A stretch of DNA of 64,000 bases from Wuchereria bancrofti (taxonomy: Eukaryota; Nematoda; Chromadorea; Rhabditida; Onchocercidae): NCBI GenBank assembly GCA_005281725.1, contig SSBO01000003.1, positions 8,726,479 to 8,790,478 of the forward strand. The letters run 5' to 3'. The translations under genes and the position numbers were made by a program. Positions 1-15,632 of this stretch are shown here, piece after piece (position 1 is the stretch's first letter; each line of letters begins with the position of its first letter). The notes below the pieces were generated by a model. It worked only from the letters and a program-made list of their open reading frames with translations, was not told the origin of the DNA and ran no database searches.

Positions 1-16
1 ATGAAGGAAATAACTA

Positions 17-1619
<1,603 letters not shown>

Positions 1620-3963
1620 AATTCCTGCAATTTCTATTTGATGTTATAATTAATGACAAAAAAAAAATCTCATCTCTATTCTGATCCTATAAAACAAAAG
1701 AGAGAATGTATTAATTAGTATGTTAAAGGAATTTTTTGAACTTTCCAAATTTTTTTACGAAATGAAACTAAATCATTTTATGAAGTATTGTGAAACATTA
1801 CATTAAATATTTTTGCGTATTATATCAAAACTTTCTTATATTTTACATACGATAATTTCGAGATATTCCGTTAAGCATCCTGAAAATTCACCATAAAACT
1901 TTACTAATTACTAATAATTTTGTTAATGAGATAATAATAATCATCCGGAAATTCAGAAACATTAAAGAAAAGATAACCGTTTAACTATTTTTGTAATTAT
2001 TTTATATCATTTACTCATCTTCCACCTCCTACCTTATTCCATCTCGAGTAATTCATGAATAATAATATTAATTGATTAAAAAATGTCTCAATAATATTTA
2101 ATGCACCATTTTTTTTTTCTCAGCATCTAATCGATCCATTGAATCAATCATATGCAAAATTTATATCATCCAAAAAATTAAAGCAAAAATAATACAAAAA
2201 GAAAACTTCCAGATAATTCATTTTTCTTGAATGAGAAACTCCCGAGAAATCTTTGAAGTCACATGCAACCACATGTAAATATAACTAGCAAAATTATAAC
2301 CGATGTATGTCATTATTATTTCAATCAAAAGTTATATATATCGGAAAAAAGTTCATCTCAGACATATTTCAATATATTTAGGATTTCAATTATCAATTGA
2401 AATAATTGATCCACTAAATTAATTGTATTAATATGCTAATTAGTAGTAGTCTCGATGTATATCGTCCGTAAATACATCAATTATATGCTAATTTAGCATT
2501 AATATCTTATCTTAAATATCACTTTATTCATTAATAAAAATTAATAAACAATAAATCGATTAAAATTGCTAAATTAATCGATTGAATATCGATAAGTTTC
2601 ATTAACTCTATCCGTTGCCATCTTAGCGGTTTCACAACCCTCAAGTTATCATCTTTGGGATACTTTTTTTTTTTTTTATTCTAATTTAATCTCAAAATTT
2701 TTTTTTCTAATTTTTTTCACCTATATTTTGGAAGAAAGAGAAAATAAAACAACTGGAAAAAACAATAAAAAATAATAATAAATCGAAGGAAATATAAAAT
2801 ATAAAAGAAACTGGTTTTTATTCCGGTTTTCCTATACTAAAGGACGTTCGGTATTCTACGGCCTACTGAAATTACGATTGAATTTAGTTAGTTAATGGAT
2901 AACTTCCAGTCGAGTGGTGTGTTTTTTTATTTTGTTATAAAGATTTAAGATATTCGTATATTAATTATCAGATATTAGTTATCCGGAAAATATTTCCGTT
3001 CTATAAAATTGAGCTCAGATTGTATATAACTTACGTAATAGATATTGATAACGTATTGATAATATAACTTTATTAGTAATATATATTTTATCATTGAAAT
3101 TATTGGTATAAAATAATTTCGGTTTTTTTTTTCTTCCACAATACAATGAAACTTACGTAAAGAATTAATTGCAAAATATTGAGTCTCTGAATCACTTAAT
3201 AAGCAAAGTTTACCTGAGTAAGTTGTAAAGTTTAGAAATATCAACTGACATAAATAATATTTATTATCAAATTTTCGTAATAATAGTTATGCTTTGATAA
3301 TTTGTTATCAACTGAAACATTATTATTTATTAAACTAACATTGCGAAATTTTGAGAGTTATTTGTATATATCATATAACATGTATATTGAAATATGTAAT
3401 ATATTGAACAAATATATTAAATATATAATCAATGAAATTTGTATACGTGTATAATGCGATTAAATACGTTTGAAATTCACCTAAAGAATTAATAGAATTA
3501 ATTGTAAAATATTGATTTTTGTGATTATTTATCTGTCATATAACTTGGTGAATATATTAGTTAAGCATAATTCAGTTTATAGTTTATATTTTTATATAGT
3601 TTATAATCATTTCCTATTCAGTTTATAACATTAATGTTAATTTTTTATAGTTTTACTTTGTTACGAAATTTTTGCTTTATTAATATGTTACAGAAATTGA
3701 TTATTAGTAATTTATAGAAGTTTTTTTTTTTCTTATTTAATATGCAATTTACAGTTTACGTTTTTTTTTTTCAATATCTCATTTTCAAAGTTATTTTGCA
3801 TTCATTACAACATATTCAAATTTCATATGTGAATTGTTCAATTTTACATTATATAAATCGATTTTTTTTTTTTTGGAATGGTTATATGTATTATTTTTTA
3901 TTCTTTTTTATGACACAATATTATTTGAAGGAAATCATTTTAGAAAGTAAAAATTTCTTAACG
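1620..3963. other. Divergent intergenic region NSUN4 / UBE2J1
   Basis: About 2.3 kb of AT-rich sequence without a supported coding exon. It must contain the promoters and any 5' untranslated exons of both flanking genes. Open frames here are short, low in complexity and show no recognisable motif. Long T runs (for example near 2668 and 3124) are ordinary for this genome. Confidence 0.5.
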
Positions 3964-6393
3964 ATGACTTCAAATCTATCGCAATATAACTTGAAAAGTG
4001 CTGGTAAGAGATTTTTGTTTCTTTTTTTTTTCTGCTTCCTTTTTCTTCTTAGAAGTATTCAGTCTTTCAAATGTATTAATTTTCATTTGATTGTAAAATT
4101 TATCCTTGTTAAAATATTTGAGAAATTAATATAGCATTACATTTAGTTATTTGGTAATTTATGATGGAAAATAAATCTTATGATTTGTAATTTTTTTAAA
4201 ATTTTAATATCTTTTGTGTTATAGTTGTTTACAAAATAGCCATCGTATTTTCATTTGTGATTTATACTTAAAAAAAAAAAGAAAGAGTATGTCATTGTAG
4301 GTGTGAAGAGGTTAATGAAAGAAGCAGTTGAATTACGCAATCCAACGGATATGTATTATGCTCAACCACTTGAAGTAAATAAATAATGAAATATTTGTGG
4401 AAACTTAATGCTTCTCTTTTGATTAGTTATTCAGATATAGTTTTTGCTAAGTTTTTCTTTTTTTTTTCTTAAACTAATCATTTATGAGTTAAAATTCAAT
4501 TAGTTAATGTATGTTCAGCTAATGAAATGTGCTATATAAATTTACAACAAGTATTAACTGAATAATTTTAGCTTATCATATCACTTCATCATATTTTTAT
4601 TTCTGAACTTTTTGTAATATTGTTTGCGCAAAATTAAAAAAAAAAAAAAAAAATTAATGTCAGGATAATCTATTCGAGTGGCATTTTACTGTACGTGGAC
4701 CGGCTGATACAGACTTCGAGAATGGTATTTATCATGGGCGAATACTTTTACCAGTGGATTATCCAATGAAACCACCAAGTGTTATATTGCTTACGGTAAG
4801 TTTATATAGATTTTGATTTGCTGAATTATTTATGGAATAATTTATTTGATTTTTTGAATTCTATTACTGTGATTTATCCAAACTGCTCATTTCTTCACTT
4901 TGTCTAAGGTTTTTGACAAAACGATTTCGTTAATAACATATTGAGAAAAAAAAATTTTTTTATTGAATTTTTTATGTATTCTTTTTTTTTTCGTGTAAAT
5001 CGTAACTGAATTTTTACAAAGCTTTGTTTGCAGCCGAATGGTCGTTTTCAGTTAAATCAGAAGATATGCCTTAGCATTTCAGATCATCATCCTGAATCTT
5101 GGCAACCATCATGGTCCAGTAAGATATTCCACTTATTTATTTACGAAATCATATGATATTAGACTAATCAATTAACGATACTTTTAGCCTTTGACATTGA
5201 ATATTGTGATAAATGACAGGTTTTACAATTCTTTCATTCTAAATTTCAGTTCGTACTGCACTTTTGGCTCTTATTGGTTTTATGCCGACACATTCAGCTG
5301 GTGCATTAGGCTCATTAGAGTATCCATCAGAAGAACGCCGAAGGCTTGCCAAAATGTATGCCTTATTTTCTTTTTATTTATTTTATGAGATTTTTTAATT
5401 TGGAAATGGGAGAATAAATGTAACGAGAAAGGAAATTTTCATATTCATTTGATACAATTTATTCCATTTCTTTTTAGCAGTATTATAAATAAGCATAGTA
5501 TTATAAATTGATATATTTTTTAATGAATTTTAGAAGTCATGAATGGGTTTGTAAAGAATGTGGTCTTTGTATGCGAAATGCCTTAGCAAGTAAACCAGTA
5601 TGTGATGATAATGCAGATGTTATAGAAGCGCAGCATTTGACAACTCAAATTTCAATTAAAGTTAGTAAATATTTTTGCAAACATTAAAGCATTAAGCAAT
5701 TTAGTTAGATTAGCTCTTATATGGATTTGTTGCTGTGCAATTACAACAAAATATCCTTTTATATTATTAAAAGTTAGCATTATTCTGTTTAAATCTGATT
5801 CAGTAAATTATCACTTATAGTTTAACGTATTGAATTAGACGAAGTGTTTTTTCGATTTATTTCATGAATTTTCTTTTTTCATGAATAACTGAATTCATGA
5901 CCGGATATAATATGAGAGAGAGAGAGAGAGAATCTTCTTTATTTATGATTATCGGAAGTTATATTATACAGGGTGCTGTAAATGAATGTTATAATTTTAA
6001 TGCTATTTATAAGTTTATTTTAAATTTAGCAGTGATGTATTAAAGTAGAATAGAATTTGAGGATATTTCTTGCAGGAAGAGAAAACAGCAATAAAACAAG
6101 AAATAATAAATGATCAAAAATTTTTTGTTACGGGTGATACGAAATTGAAAAATGATGTTATCACGGATAGTGCCACTGATACATCTGAAACTTTACGCCA
6201 TAGGCTATCATCATCTCAGTCACATTCATCTCAATTACCTTCAACATCTATCACTTCAATTCGTAGTGATGATTTACAATTATCATCACATCGTTATTCG
6301 TGGGAGTTAATTTTTATTTGGTTTTTTTCTGTGATTGTTATAGGTTTAGTTTTAAGAAGATTATTTTTTGTACAAAATCATGCGATAGCTTAA
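3964..6393 (+). CDS. UBE2J1: UBE2J1-type ER membrane ubiquitin-conjugating enzyme E2
   Basis: Seven exons: 3964-4003, 4301-4374, 4664-4795, 5034-5118, 5250-5355, 5534-5660, 6076-6393; 293 codons. The UBC fold covers about residues 9-160: YNLKS, VKRLMKEA, EDNLFEWHFTVRGP, YPMKPPS, then KICLSISDHHPESWQPSWS with the catalytic cysteine at residue 94, and IRTALLALIGFMPT. This tracks human UBE2J1 almost word for word. A Ser/Thr-rich linker (about 190-265) leads to a C-terminal membrane anchor (about 267-290, WELIFIWFFSVIVIGLVL), so the enzyme is tail-anchored in the ER with its active site in the cytosol. The family works in ER-associated degradation. The start codon was chosen because it places YNLKS at the family position. 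A GA microsatellite (5913-5931) lies in the last intron. Confidence 0.96.
5913..5931. repeat. (GA)n microsatellite in UBE2J1 intron 6
   Basis: A perfect GA dinucleotide run of about 19 bases, inside the intron between exons 6 and 7. Confidence 0.9.
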
Positions 6394-8373
6394 TTGAGTG
6401 CAAATTTAATCATTGCATCAGTACGTTTAAAATTGAAAAAATATGCTTATTGCTTTCTTTTCTATTCTTTATTTTGCTCTTTTCTTTTCTTTTTCCTCTA
6501 ATTTTGTAATCTTTCTTAAAATAGAATTATGTTTATTATAATATAATGAATAGCTATATAGAATATAGAAATATGTTATAAAATGTTATCGATTTATTAT
6601 TTGATGCGCCAATAATCAGAAGAGTGCTATTAACTATCGCCTATTGTTTCTATTCTCATTTCGATCATTTTTTGAGAATTTTAATCCAATTTTTTGTCAG
6701 TATGAAAATTTGAATGTATTAATGGTAAAAAATGATACGGTTCTACTACTACGATTATATTACTTAAAATATATCATTAAGAATGTAATATGGTAAATAA
6801 TTTTTACAGTTCTGATAGTTATAGTTGTATGAAAAATATTTTCCGATGAAATTTCATAATTATCGTAGTGATAATACGTCTCTTGTATTTACATAAGAGA
6901 TGTATTTTTTATTGTGCACTTAATTCATTACATTCTTTTCTTGGATTTTAATTGGAAATGTTTATAGAGTGTTAATAAGTGTGAAATGATGAAAAATTTT
7001 TGGAGAAAATTCTGATACTGTAATCGATACTTTTATCATATTAGAGAGGGAAAAAAATTGTAACATTTTATCACTTACCCACTTTTTTTTTCGATAATTT
7101 GCTTATTATTAGCAAAAGTAACTCCTTAACTAAAGGAATGATTAGGATTTTCTCCAGATTTCATGCCAAATTAATATCTAACTAGAAAAAAAGAAATGAC
7201 TGAGGTAAAGTATGAACTTAGCAGTTATCTCTTTCATGGGTAAAATTAGTTCATTAATTCTTACCTCAAATAGTAGCATTGGATGAAGTAAATTTTTAGC
7301 TAAAATGGATTTGAAATTAGAAAAAGAAAATAATGATTGATTTTTGAAATTTTTGAAGAGTTCTGATCGAATTAATCATATCGATTAGACTTTTCATTAA
7401 TCATTAACAAAATTATTACCAATCATAAAATAGGATAAGGAAAATTTTTGAAGCAATGAATATATTCTGAATGATTGGATATATTACAAACCTGAAATAT
7501 ACTTCATTCGAAAGCTTTAATTTGTAGATTTTATGTTGATCTATAACTTTGTAATTCAGCCTAAAAATCCATCAAATGTTCAATATACAAAAGAATGTTA
7601 GATTGTAATGAAAATCTTTCTTCCGCAGATGCCTAATAATTTTGTCAAATTAGATGACATTTTTGTATGAAAGAAACTTTATGCTTATGTAATTTCTTCT
7701 TTTAATAAAAGCTAATGCTTATTTTGTATGCAAATTATGACAGATCGATTTGATATTTGATTGCAATTTTATTTTAAGCTAAAATTAAATCTATATTATC
7801 TAATGTATAGGATAACATGACTGCATGCTGAAAATTATTAATGTTCACTATTTCTATGCTTTTTTCCTCTTAATTCGTAAACTTGATCTTCCTTACATGT
7901 ATGTGAAAGTATAGAATATTTCACAGCAATTTTTCATGAAAAGTGAAATATCAAATAGTTTAGTAAAGAAGCAATAATTATCATTATTAAAATCTAAGAC
8001 ACTCGTTATTTTGTTAAAAACTGTTAAAAAATATAGGATTTCTTGATATTTAATTCAATTTAATTTCTTTCAATTTAAGTTTATATGAAGAAAGAGAAGT
8101 GAAAATGAAAATGTCTTCATTTATTAATATGTGCTTATCATCAATTTAGTTATAACTTTCAAAAAGTTTATTTCTCATTTGTATATAATTACAATGCAAT
8201 TTGACAACTTGATGTAACCTAACAAACAAATAACATGTGTACTAAGATATAATTTTATACAATTTAAATTCCATCTAATCTAACCTATCCAAGTATCTGA
8301 GTTTATATTTTAGTTTTACATATCTTTACATATCTAGAAAAAGAAAAATAACTATCATTTCCATTATTTTAAA
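6394..8373. other. Convergent intergenic / 3' UTR region UBE2J1 - TRMT10A
   Basis: About 2 kb of AT-rich sequence between two stop codons facing each other. It must hold both 3' UTRs and polyadenylation sites. I see no exon-like open frame, structured RNA or repeat family in it. Confidence 0.5.
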
Positions 8374-10913
8374 TTAATTATTACCATTCATAAGCTCACT
8401 ACTAATATCTTCCATTGTTTGATCATTAATCGTTCCCGCTAGGATATCATTAGCATTTTCAGTTGTATCGTCTTTCTGCCTTTCAATATTATCATTATTT
8501 TTCATATTTCTCTGACATTTACTACTATCAATGATACCTTTTCTTCTCGGAATCACATCAAAAAATGACTTCTTCCATGACTGATTTTCCGTGTAGCGTA
8601 ATAAAATTTCAAAAACTTGATTAACCGTTAGCACCTGAAACAAGCAAAAATAAAATCTACATCCACATATGTATTAAATATATTAGGAAATTTAAAATTT
8701 TCTTTTTATAAGTGGATATAATTTTTTAATAACCAAAGAAAAAAGACATTTTTTATATTCACTTATATTATAGGGAGAAAAGTTTTTTTTTTTCTTTTTC
8801 TCCACAAAAATTATTGTTAGCAATTCATATTAAGAAATTATATGAAAGTTTCCCATCATTTAGTAATTGTATTGCCATTCAACATAATGCAATTTGCATG
8901 ATTGTTTTGCAATTGCATATTAAGCATGCCAAAAATGCAAGTCATTATAATATATTATTCATGCTATTAACCATTTTGCTGCTTTATTTGTTGAATGCAT
9001 GAAATTGCGTTCCCATAATGCTAATTATTTTAATTTTACAACAGTATTACTGTTTTAGGTTTTGATTTCTATTCTTCAACAACACTTTAAAAAAACACTA
9101 CAATACTACTGTTATCAAATGAAATTTATAGAAATATTATCATAAAATTACATTCTTTCAAAAGAGAAATGATCAAAAACATTGCATTATCAATTACCAT
9201 TGATATATATATATATATATATATATATTATTTTTGAGAAGATATAAGTGATAAAATTTCGTCACCTTTCTTGTTTGTAACATAATATATTCAGCAATAG
9301 GTAATCGAGCATGCGCATATCCTTTTTCTATTGCTAATTTTAAGCAGTGTCCTTTGAGAGAATTGTGATCTAACAAACCACCAATCACATATCTAAATAT
9401 AGTTTCCCATCCGAATAAGTAACAAAAATTAAATAAGAGCCAAAATATTTAAAAATTTAAATTTTCAAAAATTACCAAAAGATGAAGTGAGGATGAAATG
9501 AGTATCAAAATTAAATGCATATTTAAATTTTTCATGTAATCTGAGAATTTTAAATATACAGTTGTTATTAGGAGTGAATTCAATTAGATGCAGATATTTC
9601 TTGGTATTTGATTATATCTAGAGTAACAGAAAGAAAGATTAAAATTATGGAAATCTATTAATGTATGAACAATGCAAAAATGAAAAGACATTACAAACCT
9701 ACACTTTTGAACTATCAAGTGTTTGCAGTGAATTTTCTGAATCTGCTGTCAAATAAACAATGTCATTTTTTTCAAATATCACATCAAGAGGTTTTTCTTC
9801 AAATATCACATCCCAATGATGATTGTTTGGATTGTCAAAAAATAGCTGAAAAATAAAATTTTCATTTCAAATCATCACAAAACCAAACTATAAAATTTTT
9901 GTAAAGAAAGCGAATTCTACCTTTAAAAAAATATATTTTAAAGAACTTTATCTTAAAATATTTAACATATTTTAATATTTAACAATGAAAAAGAAAAAAT
10001 AATAAATAAACAAAAACTTTGTTCTGAGGACCAGAAAAGCCAACAACACTGAATTGCAAAGGATTTTTAGCTCGACGATTTACAGCATATGCATGAGATA
10101 GCTGGACAAAAAGATGACGAATATCTTTTGGTCGCATCAATGATTCAAATTGCATATCAATAGCAACTCGTTGCTTACAATTTGAATTTTCCATTCGACT
10201 ACAAGAATAAATCATATTAAACTATGAAATTTAAAAAATAAAAGTAAAAATTTTACATAAACAAAGAAGTTATAGATAAAATGAAATTGCAATAGTTCAA
10301 AAAGATTGCCACAAAAATTTGAGAAATGATTTTCTAGCTATATTTTATTACCTTATACGTGCTCGTTTAGATTTTACATAACCAGCTTCACGTTCCGCAG
10401 CACGTTTCATTTTTTTTCTCATTCTTTCTCTAGCACGCCTATCTTTTCTGTGCGATAATTTTTCCTGCTCTTTTTTCAATCTGAAAAAAAAAAGAAACCA
10501 ATCAATACTATAATATCCATGAAAGTATAAATGATTATAGTAAAATACATTTATTCGAAATATATTAAGTTAGAAGAGACCAATTAAAATTGCATATAAC
10601 ATAATATCTGCAACAATGAAATGATCTTAAATTTCACTATGTTGAAAACAAAAATAAAAACAAAAAAGTCCTTAAACAATATAAACAAAAACATTTAAAA
10701 TTCTTCATATAAAACTCAAACTAACTTTCTCATCTGTTTCTTAGATAGACATTTATCCATATGAGTGATATTTGCTTCATTTGAAATTTGATCAACATTC
10801 ACACCATCACTTTTTACTTGCTGTATTATAGCATTTTCATCCGATTGTAATTCCTCTTTTTCAACAACTGTTTCCGATTTGCCTTCCAATACATAACTTT
10901 CTGAATTAGCCAT
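8374..10913 (-). CDS. TRMT10A: TRMT10A-type tRNA (guanine-9-N1)-methyltransferase
   Basis: Six exons in transcription order: 10913-10726, 10480-10352, 10198-10018, 9845-9703, 9392-9266, 8634-8374; 342 codons with all phases consistent. The N-terminal region is acidic, then a Lys/Arg/Glu-rich helix (LSHRKDRRARERMRKKMKRA, about residues 70-90) as in TRMT10 proteins. The SPOUT methyltransferase domain follows: VAIDMQFESLM, FVQLSHAYAVNRRAKNPLQF, DIVYLTADSENSL with the conserved Asp region, YVIGGLLDHNSLKG and HARLPIAEYIMLQTRKVLTV, then VFEILLRY and FFDVIPRRKG. These match human TRMT10A in order. The tail is variable and polar. Predicted role: m1G at position 9 of tRNAs, in nucleus or cytosol. It lies in the same orientation as MRPL28, whose stop codon is 788 bp upstream. 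TRMT10B is less likely but not excluded. Confidence 0.94.
9202..9229. repeat. (AT)n microsatellite in TRMT10A intron 5
   Basis: An alternating AT run of about 28 bases just downstream of the exon 9392-9266 donor side. Confidence 0.9.
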
Positions 10914-11700
10914 TCAGTGCAACCTATGAATGCAATTAAAATCTAAATTAGAGGAACACCAAACATACAACTCGTCAACAAAAAAAAAAAATGATAGCAA
11001 CAACTAGTACTAGTTGTTTGCTTACTAGCATTCCATTTATTATCATTTATCACTCTCCTATTCCCTTCGCCTTCTTATTTTTTGTCGTAGAAATCGAGAA
11101 ATTTCGAAAAACTCCAAGATTTAAACATAATAAAAATCTCCAATTACTAAAAATTAGAAATGCCGTGAAGAGAAACTTAAAGAACAAGCAGAATTTGTTT
11201 GTTTACGGTTAACGATTTCAGATATATATAAAAAAACAATGATTTGTTGAATTGTTCTAAAACATGTGTGACTGGAATTATTTATTCTCTTTCTTCCCCC
11301 CACTCTCTTTAAAACTTTTAATTTCTGAGGAAATATTGATGATAAGGGTTTGAAAGACTTGAAATGTGAAACATTAGTAAATAAAGTTACAGCGTTCATA
11401 ATAAAAGTAAGATCAATCGTGTAAAAAATAATGAAATTAAGAAACTCTAACAACAATCTTTAATAACCCTAGTTAATTTAACAATTCCAAACAACGTATG
11501 AAAAGAAAAAAATGAGCTTGAAAAACATTTTTTCCACAAGATTTTTACAACTGAGTAAACTTCCTACCACTTCTGAAGTTATTTACATAAACATATATTA
11601 TCATAAAGATAATGATAATGTTACACGTACATTAATAAAATCACAATCAACTACAATTAACAATCGATATCAATACAATCAATATGATCAATTTACTAAT
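10914..11700. other. Spacer between MRPL28 stop and TRMT10A start
   Basis: About 790 bp with no supported coding exon. It holds the MRPL28 3' UTR and the TRMT10A 5' region. A TTCATAG acceptor-like site (AG at 10925-10924) lies about 10 nt before the TRMT10A ATG and could receive a spliced leader. The spacing is long for a nematode operon, so co-transcription is only a possibility. Confidence 0.4.
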
Positions 11701-13875
11701 TCAATTCACTAATTTTCTCAACCGTTGTGTTGCTATTTGCATTATTTTCCTTGTTTTTTGAGCAATAACTGATTCTGATTCCAATTCCTTGATTATTTTA
11801 TCATGATCAGGATTCTCTTCACCACTTGCCAATCGTTTAACTAGATCAAGCTCAAATTTGTACTTTTCCGGAACCGGTTTGATACTTTCTTCAATATCCT
11901 GTTGTTTCCTGAAAGTGGCATTGATCGTATACATAGCTAATTTAACATTACCATAAGTTTGCTTTCTATATTCCAACAAATTTAAATTGTTCCGAAAAAA
12001 AAAACCAGAGAAAATACAAAAGAAAAAGCAAACATTGAAAATACGCATATTTAAAATTTTACAACTAACTCTATCTTCTATTTTCTTAAAAACAAACATC
12101 GAGAACTAGTAAACCCGAAGTACACCAACACATCTGCTTCAATTCCAAATTATAACTCAATGACAACAGTATATATAGATATATCAAACCTGCATGCTTC
12201 GTTTAAATCTAAACCAATCCAGTCGGCTTCTTCTAATGGTATTACAAACTGCGCATATTTCTTCTTTATGTAATTATGCCGCTCTGGATCATTCGGATAA
12301 TAAGTACCTTTCGCCAAAACAAGCAGAATTTCACGCTTTAATTTATTGCCAAGTCTAGAAAATATCGTTTTGTGTTAAAAATTAATGGAAGGAATTCAAA
12401 ATGCCGAAATTATGATTATTGTAAAAGTGGATAAAATCACAAACAATTATTTACTCATTTGCAATAATTCATGATTCAAAAATATTAAAACCACGATTAT
12501 TAAATTTGGTTAATACTAACACTTGTGATTTTTAAACAGAAGAAATCATACTTTGAAGCAATATCAATTTCAGGAGTTTCTAACAAATATAAATCAAGCC
12601 CAAAATGCTCGTCAATTAGACGACATGTACGCTCCGTCATGGTAATCTTCATGTGTTTGTCTAGAACTTCTGAATATGCAACAACTTTTTTCAAATTCGG
12701 AAAGAAAAAATGCGGTACCCAATGCCTTGGTAAAATCTGAAATATAAAATTATTAGTTAAACAGCAAAATGAATTTATTCAAAAATACTTGAAATTTCTA
12801 ATTGATGTTACCTTTTTTTTTGTATAGGGACGTGATTCTATATAACCTTTCACTACTGTTTCACCACCCCATAATCCTTCATCAGCTTCTGGTGGATGAA
12901 AGCCAATTATCGGGTAATCCTGTAATGTGTGTACCTTTCACGTATAATGCCAAATCTGATGCTAATGAAAAAATTAAAGAAAATTTGGATATCAATAAGT
13001 TTCTTAATTCATTAGATCTCCTACAGAAATCTCAGAACCTATAGAAATAAGTTGATGAGAAAGAATAAACCTGAAAGTTTCAAAGCTAAGTGCTTGGAAA
13101 CCAATTGAAAAAAAAGATTTTGAAAATCATTCAATCTTGTTTTCCTTACACTTTCAATTTTGCCATATCACTCATTAAAAGAATCAATTCAAATCATGTA
13201 AATTAAGATCAAATGAAAAAAGAAAAATGCATGCTAAATTTTCATTATTTACAATTAACAAACATTTTGCAATAACCAACCTCAGTTTCTACCATCGTAC
13301 GACGTTTAGCATCCCATTCATATCTGCATGTTGGTTTTCGATAATGTACAGGTTTCGCTTCACTAAGTATAAACTGTAAACAATAAAAAAAAATCATAAT
13401 CTGATTAACCCAACTAGAAAGTATTTTATCACATTAAGATCACATTAATTTTGGCACAATATTTCATTTGGAAAAGTATAAAGAACAAAAAAATATATAT
13501 ATGCGCAATTTAAGCATTTTTTCTACCTACGCATTTTCATCTGTTTAATAAATTCATGAATTTTTGCTACTACATCAAATTTTTGCTTAAGTATGATAAA
13601 GATCACATTAATTTGTTCATTCTCATACTTATGGATACCATTTTACTACCTCCATTTCAAATAAATTTTAATAAGTTGTTCTCAAACCAAACACAAAATC
13701 ATACCTCCCAATATCGTTTTTTATAATGATAAGGTAAACGATGTACAATAGAATTCTTATTATCCCAAATCTCCTTATTTCGTCGGATACGCTCTGCACG
13801 GTCCCATGTAATTATCGGAACTGGTGCCAAACTGCTTACAGCTTTCAAATTTTTTACCAAACATGAAGTTGTCAT
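11701..13875 (-). CDS. MRPL28: Mitochondrial large-subunit ribosomal protein L28 (bL28m)
   Basis: Six exons in transcription order: 13875-13705, 13373-13281, 12919-12812, 12736-12552, 12354-12190, 11965-11701; 328 codons. Landmarks in order match animal MRPL28: HRLPYHYKKRYWE, KPVHYRKPTCRYEWD, IGFHPPEADEGLWGGETVVKG, YSEVLDKHMKITMTERTCRL, IDEHFGLDLYLLETPEIDIASK, LGNKLKREILLVLAKG, YPNDPERHNYIKKKY, IPLEEADWIGLDLNEA. A longer, charged C-terminal tail of about 85 residues follows. The protein is a structural component of the mitochondrial ribosome; the basic N-terminus with few acidic residues fits an import presequence. The ATG is 8 nt after an ATTTCAG acceptor (AG at 13884-13883), a strong spliced-leader candidate. 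Its upstream neighbour TMEM67 is divergent. Confidence 0.93.
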
Positions 13876-14098
13876 TATCACCCTGAAATTTCATCATTTT
13901 TTCCTGTGTAAAATAATCAAACGTAGAAATCATTCAAACCAAAAGAAAAAAATTTATTAAAATAAAAAAAAGAAAAAAAGAAAACCTATTTTAGATGATA
14001 AATACTAAAAGATAATCCGTAATACTCTATTAACTCATTTTTTATTTCAAAAAATTTTTTTCTTTTTAAATCATGACTTTTCTCCAAAATTTCATATC

Positions 14099-14179
14099 CT
14101 GATGAAATTACGTGTTATGTCGTATACGTTTAAATTCTACAGTCATTCTGATGAAATTACGTGTCACGTGGTACACGTA
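14099..14179. repeat. Two-copy 49-bp-spaced promoter repeat with ACGT motifs
   Basis: The 16-mer CTGATGAAATTACGTG occurs exactly at 14099 and again at 14148, with diverged ACGT-rich continuations (GTATACG and CACGTGGTACACG). It lies about 220-300 bp upstream of the MRPL28 start codon. A regulatory role is inferred from position and the palindromic CACGTG core only. Confidence 0.5.
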
Positions 14180-15632
14180 TAATTTTTTTTGCTATCAAAA
14201 TTCTACGCATAAATCTTAAAATAGATACGTTTAAAAATAATTGACAAAAAAACAACAATTAAGAATAACAATGAACTCAATCGCAACTCGTACGTATACC
14301 ACTACGTCTTCAATTTCTCTGTAGCAATTTGATATTTTAACGCCTATTTTGCTATTTTTTCTCAATCTTTACCGTCTCTTTCATAATAACGATATTTTTT
14401 TTTTTTGTTTTCTCTCGCATACTTTGCTAAAAATAATATTCATAACTGATTTCTGTATTAATTTCATAATTAATTTACTATTACTCTATTATTCGACTAT
14501 TATTCCAAATGATATCTATTTCTTATCATTTATAATAATCTTTCTTCAACTTTATCAGTAACGAAATTTTTTTGAACTTTTAATACAGTAAGTAATAATA
14601 TTCTTTTTAATTCTTATCAACTTTTACAATCTGTAGTCATTAATTAATAATCTATGTTAAATATTTCTACTCTACTCTCTCTTTTTTCTCTTTCTTTACA
14701 TTTTATTATATAATCTTTGATAGTAGTAATAATAGTAATATTTCATTTATCTTTTTACCTTGTTTTTTTATCTATGTTTCATCTTTCATTTGTTTATTCC
14801 TTTCTTTCTTTTTTTTCCTCTCATTCTTTGCTATAACTATAATCCATTATTATTTCAACATCCTCTCGGATTTTCTGCTATTCAGGTATGCTATCATTAA
14901 GATTTCTCATAAAAAATAAGAATTAAACATAAAAATTAAAAATTAAATACTGCTTTATTGACACTTTAACATTGTCATAGTTTGATTATTTAGAACAACA
15001 ATTGCATGTCACAAGCTATCCTACCATAAGCACTTCAACTGATAACTAATCTAGTGATTAGTTTATCAGTAGATTAGTTTATCAGTACTTGTATAATATG
15101 GTCAATTTATTTCCAAATTAAGCCACACTTAATAAAAATATTTTAACAAACAAAATTAGATTTATTATACTGAATGCCTCATTTGTATGAAATTTAACAA
15201 ATTTACAAAGCAATCTTCGAATTTGTGTTGAAAAATAACTTTATCTTATTGTCATCGTTGGATTTGATATTTGTCAAAACAGTAATATTTCAATCAATTT
15301 GACGTATTAGATAAACTTAATTTTATTGCAAAATAATATTAGTAGTTATTTTTATTTATTTCTTTTTTTTTAAAATTCAAAAAATTCTCATCAGTTTTTG
15401 AAACACACCTTTTAACATAATAATATATCTTAAAAGTTGCACGACAATAAGTGCATTCAATTATTATTTAAATCTTTTGAAACAAAATTAATTCCAAAAT
15501 ATTTTCTTTTTTTTTTCGAGATGGAAATGGGAGAATTTATCAACTTTATGCATACACACCAATCAATTCAATTATATTATTTGATAATTGAATACTTCAT
15601 TTGTAAACATCGAGCCTGAAATGGATGGATAC

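Noticed and set aside
10913..11701. MRPL28-TRMT10A operon
   Set aside because: Same strand, but the 788-bp gap is long for nematode operons and a downstream SL2-type leader cannot be seen in DNA; kept only as a possibility.
11512..11712. Plus-strand 66-codon ORF ending at the MRPL28 stop
   Set aside because: Antisense to the MRPL28 3' region, low complexity with Asn/Tyr/Gln bias, no family match.
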